Source of the DNA: an uncultured Flammeovirgaceae bacterium
Lineage (GTDB): Bacteria; Bacteroidota; Bacteroidia; Cytophagales; Cyclobacteriaceae
Assembly (NCBI GenBank): GCA_937883755.1
Contig: CAKZYA010000011.1
Coordinates: forward strand, 1-64,000
Reading direction: 5' to 3'
Length of the DNA: 64,000 nt
In this document: piece by piece, positions 27,435 to 36,841 of the stretch
Layout: every line of letters begins with the position of its first letter
How positions within the stretch are numbered: the stretch's first letter is position 1
Position numbers and translations under genes: made by a program
Notes under the pieces: model-generated
What the model was told of the DNA's origin: nothing
The model's input: only the letters and a program-made list of their open reading frames with translations
The model's database searches: none

Positions 27435-28898
27435 TTATTGATTAAGGGTGGTGAGCATTTCGTTGACGGGCTGAGAAGCAGTTTTCTGGGTCAGAAAACC
27501 AAAGGTTACGTATACAATAATTGAAATCAATAGTGGCAGACTAACTTCTAAAGCCAAACTGTTCAGTTCAACATTTTTGGTGATAATAAATGTAATTAGT
27601 CCGGAGGCGATAGAGGTAATGGCTGCTGTTGAACCGCAGCGCCGGAAGGCGGGCAATAATCCGAACAATACGGGTATAGCAATGGGACCAATCAAGGCTC
27701 CGAACCAGGTTACAATCAATCCGAATACCCCACCAAATTTTTCGTATTGCAGTGCCACCACAATAGTAAGTAGTGTAAACCCAAACGTAGTAATCCTGGC
27801 TACCCGCAGCGAGGCTCGGGCGGATTGAATCTTAGGGGAAACTGCCGGAAGAATATCGCGAGTAATCACTGCCGCAATGGTATTCACATCCGAAGAAGTC
27901 ATGGACAGAGTATTGGCAAACAATGAGGCTACTACTAAACCGATAAGACCCACCGGTAATAGTTCCAACGTGAGTAAGCCGTATGATTGGGTAGGGTCTT
28001 CCAAATCAGGCAGCAGCAGTGGAGCCGCCCAAAGTGGGAATAGCAAGATAAGTGGCCAAACCAGATAGAGGATACCCGAAAGGCGAGCCGCTTTTTTTGC
28101 CTCACTTTCATTAGCTGATGAAATGTAGCGGGTAGCCAGATTCCAGGTACCACCGTTATAGCTCAGAAAATTAATAAACAGAAAAGCCAGAGCGAAGCCA
28201 ACCGTATAGGGGTCATTGAATAAGTCGCCGTTACCTTCGGGAAGTCGATCCCACATACCAAAAATAGAATCCCAGCCTCCGAGCCGCATCACTACTACGA
28301 CGAACATCACGGTTCCGGCTACAATTTGCACAATGAACTGAGCAAAGTCAGTGATGATTACCGCCCACAGTCCACCAAAGGTAATGTAAATAAGCGATAC
28401 TCCCCCGGCAATCAGAATCCCAACGGGGATAGAAAGTCCGGTAAAAACTTCCAGCAAAATAGCAATAGCCGCCCACTTAGCTCCTACGTCAAATAGCTTG
28501 AGTAGCACTCCACTCCAGGCCATCAACTGCTGGGTAAATAGATTATAGCGAGTTTTTAGATATTCCAGTGGTGACTGAATACGAAACTGCTGCCGCAAAC
28601 GCACCCATAGTACCGGAAACACTCCCGCACTGGCAATGATGGTAAGTCCAATCGTAAACGCCCACCATACATAAAGCGAGAAGCCATGAGTGTAGGCCAG
28701 CCCGGCGTAGGCTACGAATACCGCCCCACTGTACCCCGATACATGATGCGAAATGCCCGATAACCACCAAGGCAAATTACCCCCCGCTACAAAATAGTCT
28801 TCTGAGTCCTGATTTTTGAAGTACGACCAGATGCCAATGACGACTAGCGTGAGAAAGAAGAGAACGACTACCAGCAGATCAAACGAGCTTAACTTCAT
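27435..28898 (-). CDS. Sodium:solute symporter (SSS family)
   Basis: This 487-residue integral membrane protein has about 13 hydrophobic helices and the SSS fold. The N-terminus YFKNQDSEDYFVAGGNLPWW is typical of sugar/solute symporters of Bacteroidota, as are GGLWAVIITDFAQFIVQ (about 171-187) and TMSSDVNTIAAVITRDIL (about 329-346). It lies between the second Gfo/Idh/MocA gene (9-bp gap) and nagB (5-bp gap). The context therefore suggests uptake of an amino sugar or its derivative, but the substrate is inferred, not shown. Confidence 0.92.
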   Translation of the reverse strand: MKLSSFDLLVVVLFFLTLVVIGIWSYFKNQDSEDYFVAGGNLPWWLSGISHHVSGYSGAVFVAYAGLAYTHGFSLYVWWAFTIGLTIIASAGVFPVLWVRLRQQFRIQSPLEYLKTRYNLFTQQLMAWSGVLLKLFDVGAKWAAIAILLEVFTGLSIPVGILIAGGVSLIYITFGGLWAVIITDFAQFIVQIVAGTVMFVVVVMRLGGWDSIFGMWDRLPEGNGDLFNDPYTVGFALAFLFINFLSYNGGTWNLATRYISSANESEAKKAARLSGILYLVWPLILLFPLWAAPLLLPDLEDPTQSYGLLTLELLPVGLIGLVVASLFANTLSMTSSDVNTIAAVITRDILPAVSPKIQSARASLRVARITTFGFTLLTIVVALQYEKFGGVFGLIVTWFGALIGPIAIPVLFGLLPAFRRCGSTAAITSIASGLITFIITKNVELNSLALEVSLPLLISIIVYVTFGFLTQKTASQPVNEMLTTLNQ

Positions 28899-28907
28899 AG
28901 TTTTTGG

Positions 28908-29936
28908 TTATAGCTCAGCTTTCTCTTTGGCTTCTGACATTACTTCTTCTAATATAACCAATTCGCCACCTCGCTGCTTGCTTACGTCCGCGGCAGTCAT
29001 AAAAGCAAAAATCTCCAGAGTTTCTTCCGCGCTTACCGGAGGCTTACCAGTTTTGAAAAAATTGACAATTTCTACTAATAGCGGACGGTAACCGTCGTAG
29101 GGGCCAAGAGGGGCAATTCCGGTTTCGCCGAAAGCAGTGCCACCGTAGCCGAGTTCGCCGCTTCGCATTCCCCGAAAGGTACCGATCCGGCCATCTTTCC
29201 ACTTACCAGTTACTACATCAACATTTTCGTTATGTTGGCGAGAAACACTTTGGCAGCCAGTGCCCATCACCGTAAATAGAGTTTCCACTCCGTGAATACC
29301 GTACCAATACAAGTCAGGGTGGGTAGGTTCCAGATGAGCCGGACTGTAGGTATCGGCCCCAAGCACTTTTCCAATACTTCCGTTGACAACTTCTTGCGCC
29401 GACTTCATATAGCGCAACGAAGAAGATGAGAACATCGGCACGCCGTATTTTTCAGCAGCGTTAAACAGGGCGATTGCATCCGGTAAAGAAGCAGCAATAG
29501 GCTTGTCAATAAATACTGGTTTTCCGGCCTCAAATACGGGTAAAGCTTGCTCCAGATGCCGCCTTCCGTCGTTGGTTTCTAGCAGCACAAAATCTACTTC
29601 GTCCAGTAGGGTAGCAACAGAATCTACAATCTTCACTCCTAGCTGCTGTATCTCTTCCGTATACTTCGGTATGCGGCTTACACTGGATTCAATATCTTTG
29701 CTACCGTACGGATAAGCCGCTACCACCGGACAGCCAGCTACATCAGATTCGGCATTGGCATCGTTCAGTACTTTGGTAAAGGCTACACTGTGGGAAGTAT
29801 CTAATCCGATAATCCCGACTTTTCCGATGACCTTTTGATCTGTTAGAGCAGCAATAGCTGAAGGCTGAGCCAACCCTAAAGCAGCTCCAGACAGTGAGAC
29901 AGATTTAATAAAATTACGTCGGTTGAGTGACTTCAT
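28908..29936 (-). CDS. Tat-exported Gfo/Idh/MocA oxidoreductase (second copy)
   Basis: The start is taken at MKSLNRRNFIKSVSLSGAAL, giving a 342-residue protein with a twin-arginine-like signal (NRRNFIK). The upstream ATG in the track would overlap the previous gene. The Rossmann fold follows (KVGIIGLDTSHSVAF), and the family motif FIDKPIAASLPDAIALF (about 144-160) contains the conserved Lys. It shares little visible identity with the neighbouring copy beyond the fold. Members oxidise sugars or sugar derivatives with NAD(P). It follows the first copy by about 13 bp and precedes the SSS symporter. Confidence 0.88.
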   Translation of the reverse strand: MKSLNRRNFIKSVSLSGAALGLAQPSAIAALTDQKVIGKVGIIGLDTSHSVAFTKVLNDANAESDVAGCPVVAAYPYGSKDIESSVSRIPKYTEEIQQLGVKIVDSVATLLDEVDFVLLETNDGRRHLEQALPVFEAGKPVFIDKPIAASLPDAIALFNAAEKYGVPMFSSSSLRYMKSAQEVVNGSIGKVLGADTYSPAHLEPTHPDLYWYGIHGVETLFTVMGTGCQSVSRQHNENVDVVTGKWKDGRIGTFRGMRSGELGYGGTAFGETGIAPLGPYDGYRPLLVEIVNFFKTGKPPVSAEETLEIFAFMTAADVSKQRGGELVILEEVMSEAKEKAEL

Positions 29937-29949
29937 AGTTAAGGTATTT

Positions 29950-31272
29950 CTAGACACTAGGCTCCCAGCCAGGTTCGTATTCCCGTCCCCAAAGCTTCAT
30001 AGCTTCGGGGTCGTTTAGGATTTTCCCATTGCTAGGGTCGCAAGTAAGAGTGCGCTTAGTGCGGTGAGCAATATTTCCCAACTGGCATAGCAAAACACTT
30101 TTGTTTCCGTCTTCAATCTCTGAGTGTAGTTCCGCTCCATCGCGAATGCCTTGGTAGAAATTGGTCAGATGATCTACATCTAGGTCAAAGCCGGGACCAG
30201 TAGTATCCAATGCCTGGGCCGACTCATAAGTGACTCGTTTTATTTCTTTACCCTTATTGTCAAAGATGGCGTAGCCGTTACCCAAAATTACCACACTACC
30301 ATTTTCTCCGTGAAAAGAGGCACTAGCCGACATACCTTCAATCGGTTGTCCGTTGCAGCTTCGGCCTTCCCAAGCAATAGTTTTACCGTCCTCAAAATCA
30401 AAAGTAGTAATCTGGGTATCGGGCGTTTCCCAATCATCGTCGTAGGCGTAGCGTCCACCGCTAGAATTTACCTGGGTAGGATAATCCACCTCCAGTCCCC
30501 AGCGACACAAATCAATAAAGTGCGTACCGTTGTTGAGAATTTCACCAGTACCCCAGTGCCAGAACCAATGCCAGTTATAATGAATCAGATTATCTTGATA
30601 CGGGCGACGAGGAGCGGGGCCTTGCCACAATTCGTAATCCAGTTCGGCAGGAACAGGAGCCGGTTTTCCTTTACCAATAGATTCGCGGGTGTTTGCATAC
30701 CAGGCTCGAGCGTAGTAGGGGCGACCGATAGCTCCGTCTTTCACCGCCTGAATGCCTTCTACTACCAAAGGCCACGATCGTCGCTGGTTTCCCATCTGCA
30801 CCACTTTCCCGTAGCGTTTGGATGCTTCTACTAGCAATTCGCCTTCTTGGGGATTATGGCTACAGGGCTTTTCTACGTAAACGTGTTTACCCGCTTGCAA
30901 AGCCATTATCGCCGCTGGGGCGTGCCAGTGATCGGGTGAAGCAATCACCAAAGCATCCAATGACGGATCGTCTAGTGCCTGACGAAAGTCTTTAATTCCT
31001 TTAGGGGCATTTTTCTGCCCAGCCGCCGTAGCGGCTTCCACCCCCTTTGCCATCGCGGCATCATCTACGTCGCAGATGTAGGCTACTTCGGCCTGGGGCA
31101 AATTGGCAAATCCTTTAGAAAGGGCTGCGCCTCGGCTATTGGTACCCATAATGGCAACTGTAATTTTTTCGTTGGGTGATCTTTCTTTGAAGATGGTAAA
31201 CGGTTGAGGAGTGAATACGGCTGCCCCGATACTGGCAGCAGTAGCTTGTTTGATAAAATCTCTGCGATGCAT
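29950..31272 (-). CDS. Tat-exported Gfo/Idh/MocA oxidoreductase (first copy)
   Basis: This 440-residue protein has an N-terminal twin-arginine-like signal (MHRRDFIKQATAASIGAAVF) and a Rossmann domain (ITVAIMGTNSRGAALSKGF). The conserved HVYVEKPCSHNPQEGELL motif (about 130-147) has the catalytic-type Lys. The C-terminal domain has YNWHWFWHWGTGEILNNGTH, typical of the large Bacteroidota group related to GH109. It is the first gene of the amino-sugar operon, so it probably acts in the periplasm on the incoming substrate. The exact reaction (NAD-dependent oxidation or GH109-type hydrolysis) is open. Confidence 0.9.
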   Translation of the reverse strand: MHRRDFIKQATAASIGAAVFTPQPFTIFKERSPNEKITVAIMGTNSRGAALSKGFANLPQAEVAYICDVDDAAMAKGVEAATAAGQKNAPKGIKDFRQALDDPSLDALVIASPDHWHAPAAIMALQAGKHVYVEKPCSHNPQEGELLVEASKRYGKVVQMGNQRRSWPLVVEGIQAVKDGAIGRPYYARAWYANTRESIGKGKPAPVPAELDYELWQGPAPRRPYQDNLIHYNWHWFWHWGTGEILNNGTHFIDLCRWGLEVDYPTQVNSSGGRYAYDDDWETPDTQITTFDFEDGKTIAWEGRSCNGQPIEGMSASASFHGENGSVVILGNGYAIFDNKGKEIKRVTYESAQALDTTGPGFDLDVDHLTNFYQGIRDGAELHSEIEDGNKSVLLCQLGNIAHRTKRTLTCDPSNGKILNDPEAMKLWGREYEPGWEPSV

Positions 31273-31504
31273 GATTGGTAGGTTGTTGTGTTATTACTCG
31301 TATGAACTTAAAGAAAATACCGATAAGATAGCGGGTTTGGCTGATTTTATCCTGTATGGTATACATACGTAAGTTAGTAACTGCTAGGAAATTTATTATC
31401 TATCCATGAATTTTTGATAAATTCAGGTGACAGCTTTGGTGTTAACTACGACTAACGTTTAACAGCAATTGCTATATCAGCTTCACTATCAATCGTCGCC
31501 TAAT

Positions 31505-33001
31505 ATGAAAACCCGTACTCGAGTTACCTGGAGTAATGTTATCAAAAAACATAAGGTAGAACCTTTCAAGTATTTAATCCCAGGTAGCTTACAAGATATA
31601 GTTTCAGCTGTGCGTGAAGCCGAGAAGTGTGGTCACCGGATTCGGGCAGTGGGTTCGGGGCACTCGTATTCGGATGTAGCTATCACCGATGGACATCTGG
31701 TAGATATGTCCCAGTTATGCCGTCAGTTAGAATTAGATAAGAACAAACTGCTGCGGGAACATCAGGAAAAATTCTTGGTGGAAGTAGAAGGAGGAATTAC
31801 GGTAGAAGCCCTGAACCGAAAGCTTGATCGCCAGAAATTAGCCCTAATAAATATGGGAGCGATTGATGAACAGACCATCTCGGGAGCAATTGCTACCGGA
31901 ACCCACGGGGCGGGACGTAACCTGCCTGCTTTATCAGGAATGGTTCGATCATTAGTATTGGTGGCGGCAGGAGGTAAAATATACCGAATTGAACCCAGAG
32001 CAGGATTTACTGATCCAGCTCAGCACAATGACTCCGATATTGAGCTAATTCAGGATGATGGTGTTTTCCACAGTGTGGTAGTTAGTTTAGGCTGTACAGG
32101 TATTGTATATTCTTACATTTTGGAGGTACGTCCGCGATACTGGCTGTACGAAAATCGTCAGCCTGCCAAATGGTCGGAGGTACGTCGGAAGCTAGCCGAT
32201 GGCTCTATGTTTGATGATTATCCCATAACTATCAATGGTCAGCAGGTAAAGCGTCCTATCCGTAGCTTGTTTATTGTGGTGAACCCTTACGAGCGAAATG
32301 GTGATCATACTTGTATGGTCGCCCGCACCTTTGAGATAGAAAAATTTCACTTCCGCACTATCCGCGATCGCACCCGAAATATACTGGCTACTATTGTCAG
32401 CAATATTCCGGTTGCTTATTGGATAACCTTATTGGTAGTAAATTATTTACCTCGCTTCATTCCGGCAGCACTCGAACGATCTATGACTGCCCTGAAAGAT
32501 GATACCTACGTCAATAAATCGCACAAAGTGCTTTTTCAAGGGTTTGAGTACGTGGCTAGCCAAGGACACGGATCAGAATTTGCTTACAACCGATACGAGA
32601 ATACGTACCTAGATGTAATGAATGTTATTTTTGCTAAGGTAAAGCAACTCTCGGAGAAATATAATGTGTACCCTAGCTCAGCACCTACGCTACGCTTTGT
32701 AAAAGCCTCACCAATGTACTTGACTCCCGAACACGAGATGGATGTATGCTACATTGGCAATCCGGTACTGGTAAAGCAAAAAGGAGCTAGTTTAATATTA
32801 AACGAATACCAGGATATTCATCTGAAAGCTGGCGGTAAACCTCACTGGGGCAAAATCACCAACCGATTGGAAGGTCGTACCGAACTAATTCGCAAGTGGT
32901 ATAATAAATTTGAAACCTGGCGCAAGGTGATGCTGCGTTTTAACCCTGATCGAACCTTTCTCAATAGTTTTGCTGAACGCATGCGCCTGGATGAGCCATA
33001 G
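31505..33001 (+). CDS. FAD-binding aldonolactone-oxidase-like protein
   Basis: The start is taken at MKTRTRVTWSNVIKKHKVEP (498 residues); the track ORF adds 12 residues lacking family similarity. The N-terminal FAD-binding PCMH domain shows AVGSGHSYSDVAITDGHLVD (about 50-70), where the His is the likely covalent FAD site, and GAIATGTHGAGRNLPALSGM (about 131-150). The C-terminal half matches the D-arabinono-1,4-lactone oxidase domain, including the hallmark HWGK (KPHWGKITNR, about 455). It is a lone gene divergent from the amino-sugar operon. It likely oxidises an aldonolactone or polyol; the substrate is not known. Confidence 0.88.
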   Translation: MKTRTRVTWSNVIKKHKVEPFKYLIPGSLQDIVSAVREAEKCGHRIRAVGSGHSYSDVAITDGHLVDMSQLCRQLELDKNKLLREHQEKFLVEVEGGITVEALNRKLDRQKLALINMGAIDEQTISGAIATGTHGAGRNLPALSGMVRSLVLVAAGGKIYRIEPRAGFTDPAQHNDSDIELIQDDGVFHSVVVSLGCTGIVYSYILEVRPRYWLYENRQPAKWSEVRRKLADGSMFDDYPITINGQQVKRPIRSLFIVVNPYERNGDHTCMVARTFEIEKFHFRTIRDRTRNILATIVSNIPVAYWITLLVVNYLPRFIPAALERSMTALKDDTYVNKSHKVLFQGFEYVASQGHGSEFAYNRYENTYLDVMNVIFAKVKQLSEKYNVYPSSAPTLRFVKASPMYLTPEHEMDVCYIGNPVLVKQKGASLILNEYQDIHLKAGGKPHWGKITNRLEGRTELIRKWYNKFETWRKVMLRFNPDRTFLNSFAERMRLDEP

Positions 33002-33131
33002 GCAGGAGATAATGACACAGCAGGGAATTTCCAGGTTGGCTTTTTCGTTTTAAAAACAATACGAGCTAGTTGCTCGATGACACTATACTCCCTTCTCCTT
33101 TAAAAGTTTAAGCTATTTCTAAAAATTCCTT

Positions 33132-33419
33132 ATGACAAAGGCATCTGGTTATAGTAAAATTCTCTGGAAAGCAACTACCCTTATTGTCTGGTTGGGAGTT
33201 ATAGGAATGGTAGGCGGGGTAGCTATCTATCTATGGTCTAAAGCAGAGACTAGTCAGATTGAGCAGGTACAACAGTTGCGAAAAGAAATGAATGCCCTCA
33301 CCGACCGAGATTATCAACTTCAGCATAAAATTGATAGCCTCAATCGGTTAGGAGTAGCGGATTTAGAACTTTTGGAAGACACCACGTCGGTTAATACAGT
33401 GGCAGCCTCGCCTCGATAA
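33132..33419 (+). CDS. Small membrane protein with coiled coil
   Basis: This 95-residue hypothetical protein has one transmembrane helix (about 12-34, LIVWLGVIGMVGGVAIYLW). A heptad-rich helix follows (IEQVQQLRKEMNALTDRD, about 40-72), then a short polar tail. It resembles small membrane-anchored coiled-coil proteins such as FtsB/FtsL-like or shape-related subunits, but no family is recognised. It stands alone with 130-bp and 116-bp flanks. Confidence 0.6.
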   Translation: MTKASGYSKILWKATTLIVWLGVIGMVGGVAIYLWSKAETSQIEQVQQLRKEMNALTDRDYQLQHKIDSLNRLGVADLELLEDTTSVNTVAASPR

Positions 33420-33432
33420 CTCTGACACTACC

Positions 33433-33472
33433 CACGTAACTAACTATTTTGTTTGTCTTACGTGAATCGTTT
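33433..33472 (+). terminator. Weak terminator-like hairpin after the 95-aa gene
   Basis: CACGTAA (33433-33439) and TTACGTG (33458-33464) can pair across an 18-nt loop, then AATCGTTTTT follows. The stem is short and the loop large, so this is tentative. Confidence 0.35.
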
Positions 33473-33535
33473 TTCCTGCTATATTGAAGAGTTAAAGAGA
33501 AAGGTCAAAAGACTGACCTCCCCCGTAAGTATCAA

Positions 33536-34120
33536 TTAATGCTTCTTCTTTTTCTTCAAAATCAACGTACCAGTCCAGATATGGTCGGTGCGGTCACCGC
33601 CTTCTTCCAGAAATTGTACTTTGCTATCAGTTATGCCTTCTCCGCTCGCTCCTTCAAACCGACCCGTTCCACCTGTAAACACAAAGGGATCCATAAAAAA
33701 TGCCCCGTACACTGGGTCATCTTCCAACGGCAATACTTTTCCACTGACAGTAAAGTATAATTCGTCTCCATTGTTAAAAGCAAATACTCCTTCGCCATCG
33801 ACATACTCTAGGTAAGTAGGGCTTTCGGGGTCAACATCCACGCAGAAGGTAATTTTGGTAGTGAAGCTTCCTAGTTTTTTGGCTACTCCTTCCCCCTCCT
33901 GATTATTGAAGAAAGTGTAGGGGGCTGCACAACCTTTTTCTTCCTCTTCGCCTTCATCGGTAGGAGTTAAAGAGGTATGGAAGTCCGCTTCAAGTTTTAT
34001 CTCCCGTTCTTTGTCTCTATCTCTTTCGGTATCCTTCAGAATATCCTCCAGGAGTTTCTGGCAGGAGAAAAGCATGATGGCACTTAGGGCAATGGTGGTT
34101 AGATTGAATGTAGTTTTCAT
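33536..34120 (-). CDS. Hypothetical lipoprotein
   Basis: This 194-residue protein has an SPII signal ending at SAIMLFSC (Cys about 20) and then a highly charged stretch (LKDTERDRDKEREIKLEADF). The rest is beta-rich: GEGVAKKLGSFTTKITFCVD, EGVFAFNNGDELYFTVSGK, and GTGRFEGASGEGITDSKV, followed by a Lys-rich end. The GTGRFEGASGxG pattern recalls allene-oxide-cyclase-barrel-like or dirigent-like proteins, but this is only a visual resemblance. It stands alone, and its role is unknown. Confidence 0.7.
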   Translation of the reverse strand: MKTTFNLTTIALSAIMLFSCQKLLEDILKDTERDRDKEREIKLEADFHTSLTPTDEGEEEEKGCAAPYTFFNNQEGEGVAKKLGSFTTKITFCVDVDPESPTYLEYVDGEGVFAFNNGDELYFTVSGKVLPLEDDPVYGAFFMDPFVFTGGTGRFEGASGEGITDSKVQFLEEGGDRTDHIWTGTLILKKKKKH

Positions 34121-34342
34121 GGTAATTATTGATTAGGTGAAACAACAATTTATCAGTAGGTAAGCACTAAGGTTGGTTAACGATTACTAGCTCTTTGAGA
34201 GGTTAAGCTACCTAGTTTATAGATTAAGATTCTTAACAGAAAGTTAGCCCCGTTGGCAGCAAAAATGCTAGCCGATTTGTTGCAACTTTTGGCTTATTTG
34301 TTTCAGTGAGGAATTTTTTATGGAATATTTATCAGACACATC

Positions 34343-36841
34343 CTAATGCCGGACTTCGGAGGGGGAGTAGCCAAACTCCTGGGCAAAAGATCGGCTGAAG
34401 TGGGAGAAATCTTTGTAGCCCACCTGTACGGCAATCTCACCGATGGGATCATCAGTACTTTGAAGTAAGGATTTTGCTCGCTGAAGCCGGTGAGTGCGAA
34501 TATAGCTGGCGGTAGAAGTATCGGTCAGTGCCTTTAGCTTGCGGTGCAATTGAGTACGGCTCATACCAACCTCTCGGCAAAGGTGAAGGGTATCAAACTC
34601 CGGTTTGTTCAGATGGTCTTCAATAGTATTGTTGATCTCCTGAAGAAATTGAGCTTCCTGCTGGCTTAATGCATTTAGTTGCTCATCTGGCTCCTCCTCT
34701 CCTTTTAACTGGTTTCGTAGCCGTTGGCTCAATGTCGTCAGGTTGGCTAATCGCAGTAGCAATTCTTCCTGATGGAATGGTTTGGTCAGATAGGCATCAG
34801 CGCCCTGCCGGAATCCGGTCAGTCGATCTTCTTGGGTGGCTTTGGCCGTCAGCATCATGACGGGAATATGGCTGCTACGGCGATCTTCTTTTAGCTTTTG
34901 GCAAACGGCAAAACCGTCCATTTCGGGCATCATTACATCGCAGATAACGACATCAGGAATAGTCTCCCAGGCTTTCTCTAAACCGGCTTTGCCGTTGGCT
35001 GCTGTTTGTACTACAAAATCCGGCTGAAGGTAGGAAATGATATACTCTCTTACATCGGCATTATCTTCAATTAGCAGTACGATGGGGAGGCTGCCATTAT
35101 CCGACTCAGCATTGGGAGCAGTTACTGTTTCTACTGAATTGGACTTTGCTTCTGGCCAAGCAAGGGACGAAGGTATACTATCCTGCGTTACCTCGGCCTG
35201 ATGATGAATCGGTAGATAGACTGTAAACGTAGTTCCTTTCCCCACTTCGCTATCTACCTCAATACACCCTTCTAGTAAGTGCACTAACTCTTTCACCAAG
35301 GCTAGCCCAATGCCGGAGCCTTCCGCCTGACGGATATCAGAGTTATCCACTTGGTAGAAACGATCAAAAACGTGAGATAGCTGATCTTCCGATATTCCTT
35401 TTCCTGTATCAGCTATTTGTAGTTGAAGATACTCATCGCCCCGCTCGGTAATTGATGAAGCTGCTACCCTGACACTACCCTGCTCGGGGGTGAATTTAAT
35501 AGCGTTGGACAATAAATTAATCAGAATTTGCTGCAATTTGGAAGCATCATAATCCATTTGCAACTCTTGGTGCGTAGAGAAGAAAGTCAGGTCAATTTGT
35601 TTGCTGTTTGCTAGTGAAGAACAGGATTCGGTGAGGTAGCGTAAAAAACTAATGATGTCTCCTTGCACCCAATCAATCGACAGGCTATTGGTTTCTAATC
35701 GGGATAGCTCCAGCAATTGATTAACCAGATTCAGTAGTCGCTGATTGCTACGTTGAATCAATGCTTTTTCTTTTTCGTGCCCCGCAATTTGTTCGGCTAC
35801 GCCTCCAATTACAGTCAATGGAGTCCGGAACTCGTGAGTGAAGTTGGTGTAGAATTGACTCTTGAAGTGATCCAGCTCCTGTAGCTGCTGGGTTTTTTGC
35901 TCCAGCCGCACCTTTTCCCCTTTTACCCGATTATTACGAACACCGAGGATCACTCCGAATAGTAGCAGCGTGAGGAAGAAACCTGAAATGAGAATTAGAC
36001 TTTCAATATCCGACTCTGAGTAATGCCCTAAAAACACGAAGCTCAGAGCGTAGTAAAACATACTAAGCATAAAGGGGGCAAAAGCCAGTAACAGAACCCC
36101 GCTGTACTTTACTTTCTTAATGGCAGCCCAGATACAGATGAATAGGATGTAAATCACCAGTAGCAGTGCCCCCACCCGCAAGTAGGGAAGATAACTACCG
36201 TACACTTCTAGCTGAAACAGGGAAGGAAAGATGAAAGGTGTCAAAATGACGATAGAGAAACCTCCAATTAACCAGTGCCCTACTTTACGCAGCAGCGGAA
36301 AACAAACCTTAATGTCCAGTAGATAGTGAATATACTTGACTAAACCTGCTAGCGTTAGATAAACACTTATTACGAAGAAGCGTTGAAGGACACCCATTGA
36401 GGGTACAACCTTGGGACTATGCTCGAAGTAAGGAGTGGCATCCAATATGGTAATCAGGTTCAAGGCCGCCCCCAACAGAAAAACCCAATAGGCAAAGTTA
36501 ACACGCTCTCGTTCTACTAGCCACTGAGCAAAAAAGAAGCACACCGGAAAAATAATAACCCCCAGAGTGAAGTATTTATAAATGGTTCGTACCTCTAACT
36601 GCTGGGTCTCTTCAGTCGCTGGCTCCTGTACATTCGGTGATGGAGAATATGCCAGCACAATGCTGATTGAAGAGGGTTTTGTATTAGTATTCTCCATTGA
36701 CATACTATCATTCTCATCAGCCAGTATCTCAATGAATCTAGGTAATTCGTGATCTCGAGTAAGAACATCTAAGACATGAGTACACTGAACCCACAGTAGT
36801 ACAGTCAGGAGATTAAGTGTTGACTGAAGAAATATACCCAT
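34343..36841 (-). CDS. Hybrid two-component sensor-regulator with AraC output
   Basis: This 832-residue one-protein signalling system has no large periplasmic sensor. About seven TM helices span residues 85-305. Then comes a HisKA domain with the His in YTNFTHEFRTPLTVIGG (about 337-343). A HATPase domain (ADTGKGISEDQLSHVFDRFY; GSGIGLALVKELV) precedes a receiver domain with the phospho-Asp in DVVICDVMMPEMDGF (about 635). A C-terminal AraC helix-turn-helix pair ends the protein (GMSRTQLHRKLKALT; AVQVGYKDFSHFSRSFAQEFGYSP). The architecture is that of Bacteroidota hybrid regulators, but with a 7TM input. The true start may lie later, because the first 80 residues are poorly conserved in type. The target genes are not evident. 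Confidence 0.9.
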   Translation of the reverse strand: MGIFLQSTLNLLTVLLWVQCTHVLDVLTRDHELPRFIEILADENDSMSMENTNTKPSSISIVLAYSPSPNVQEPATEETQQLEVRTIYKYFTLGVIIFPVCFFFAQWLVERERVNFAYWVFLLGAALNLITILDATPYFEHSPKVVPSMGVLQRFFVISVYLTLAGLVKYIHYLLDIKVCFPLLRKVGHWLIGGFSIVILTPFIFPSLFQLEVYGSYLPYLRVGALLLVIYILFICIWAAIKKVKYSGVLLLAFAPFMLSMFYYALSFVFLGHYSESDIESLILISGFFLTLLLFGVILGVRNNRVKGEKVRLEQKTQQLQELDHFKSQFYTNFTHEFRTPLTVIGGVAEQIAGHEKEKALIQRSNQRLLNLVNQLLELSRLETNSLSIDWVQGDIISFLRYLTESCSSLANSKQIDLTFFSTHQELQMDYDASKLQQILINLLSNAIKFTPEQGSVRVAASSITERGDEYLQLQIADTGKGISEDQLSHVFDRFYQVDNSDIRQAEGSGIGLALVKELVHLLEGCIEVDSEVGKGTTFTVYLPIHHQAEVTQDSIPSSLAWPEAKSNSVETVTAPNAESDNGSLPIVLLIEDNADVREYIISYLQPDFVVQTAANGKAGLEKAWETIPDVVICDVMMPEMDGFAVCQKLKEDRRSSHIPVMMLTAKATQEDRLTGFRQGADAYLTKPFHQEELLLRLANLTTLSQRLRNQLKGEEEPDEQLNALSQQEAQFLQEINNTIEDHLNKPEFDTLHLCREVGMSRTQLHRKLKALTDTSTASYIRTHRLQRAKSLLQSTDDPIGEIAVQVGYKDFSHFSRSFAQEFGYSPSEVRH

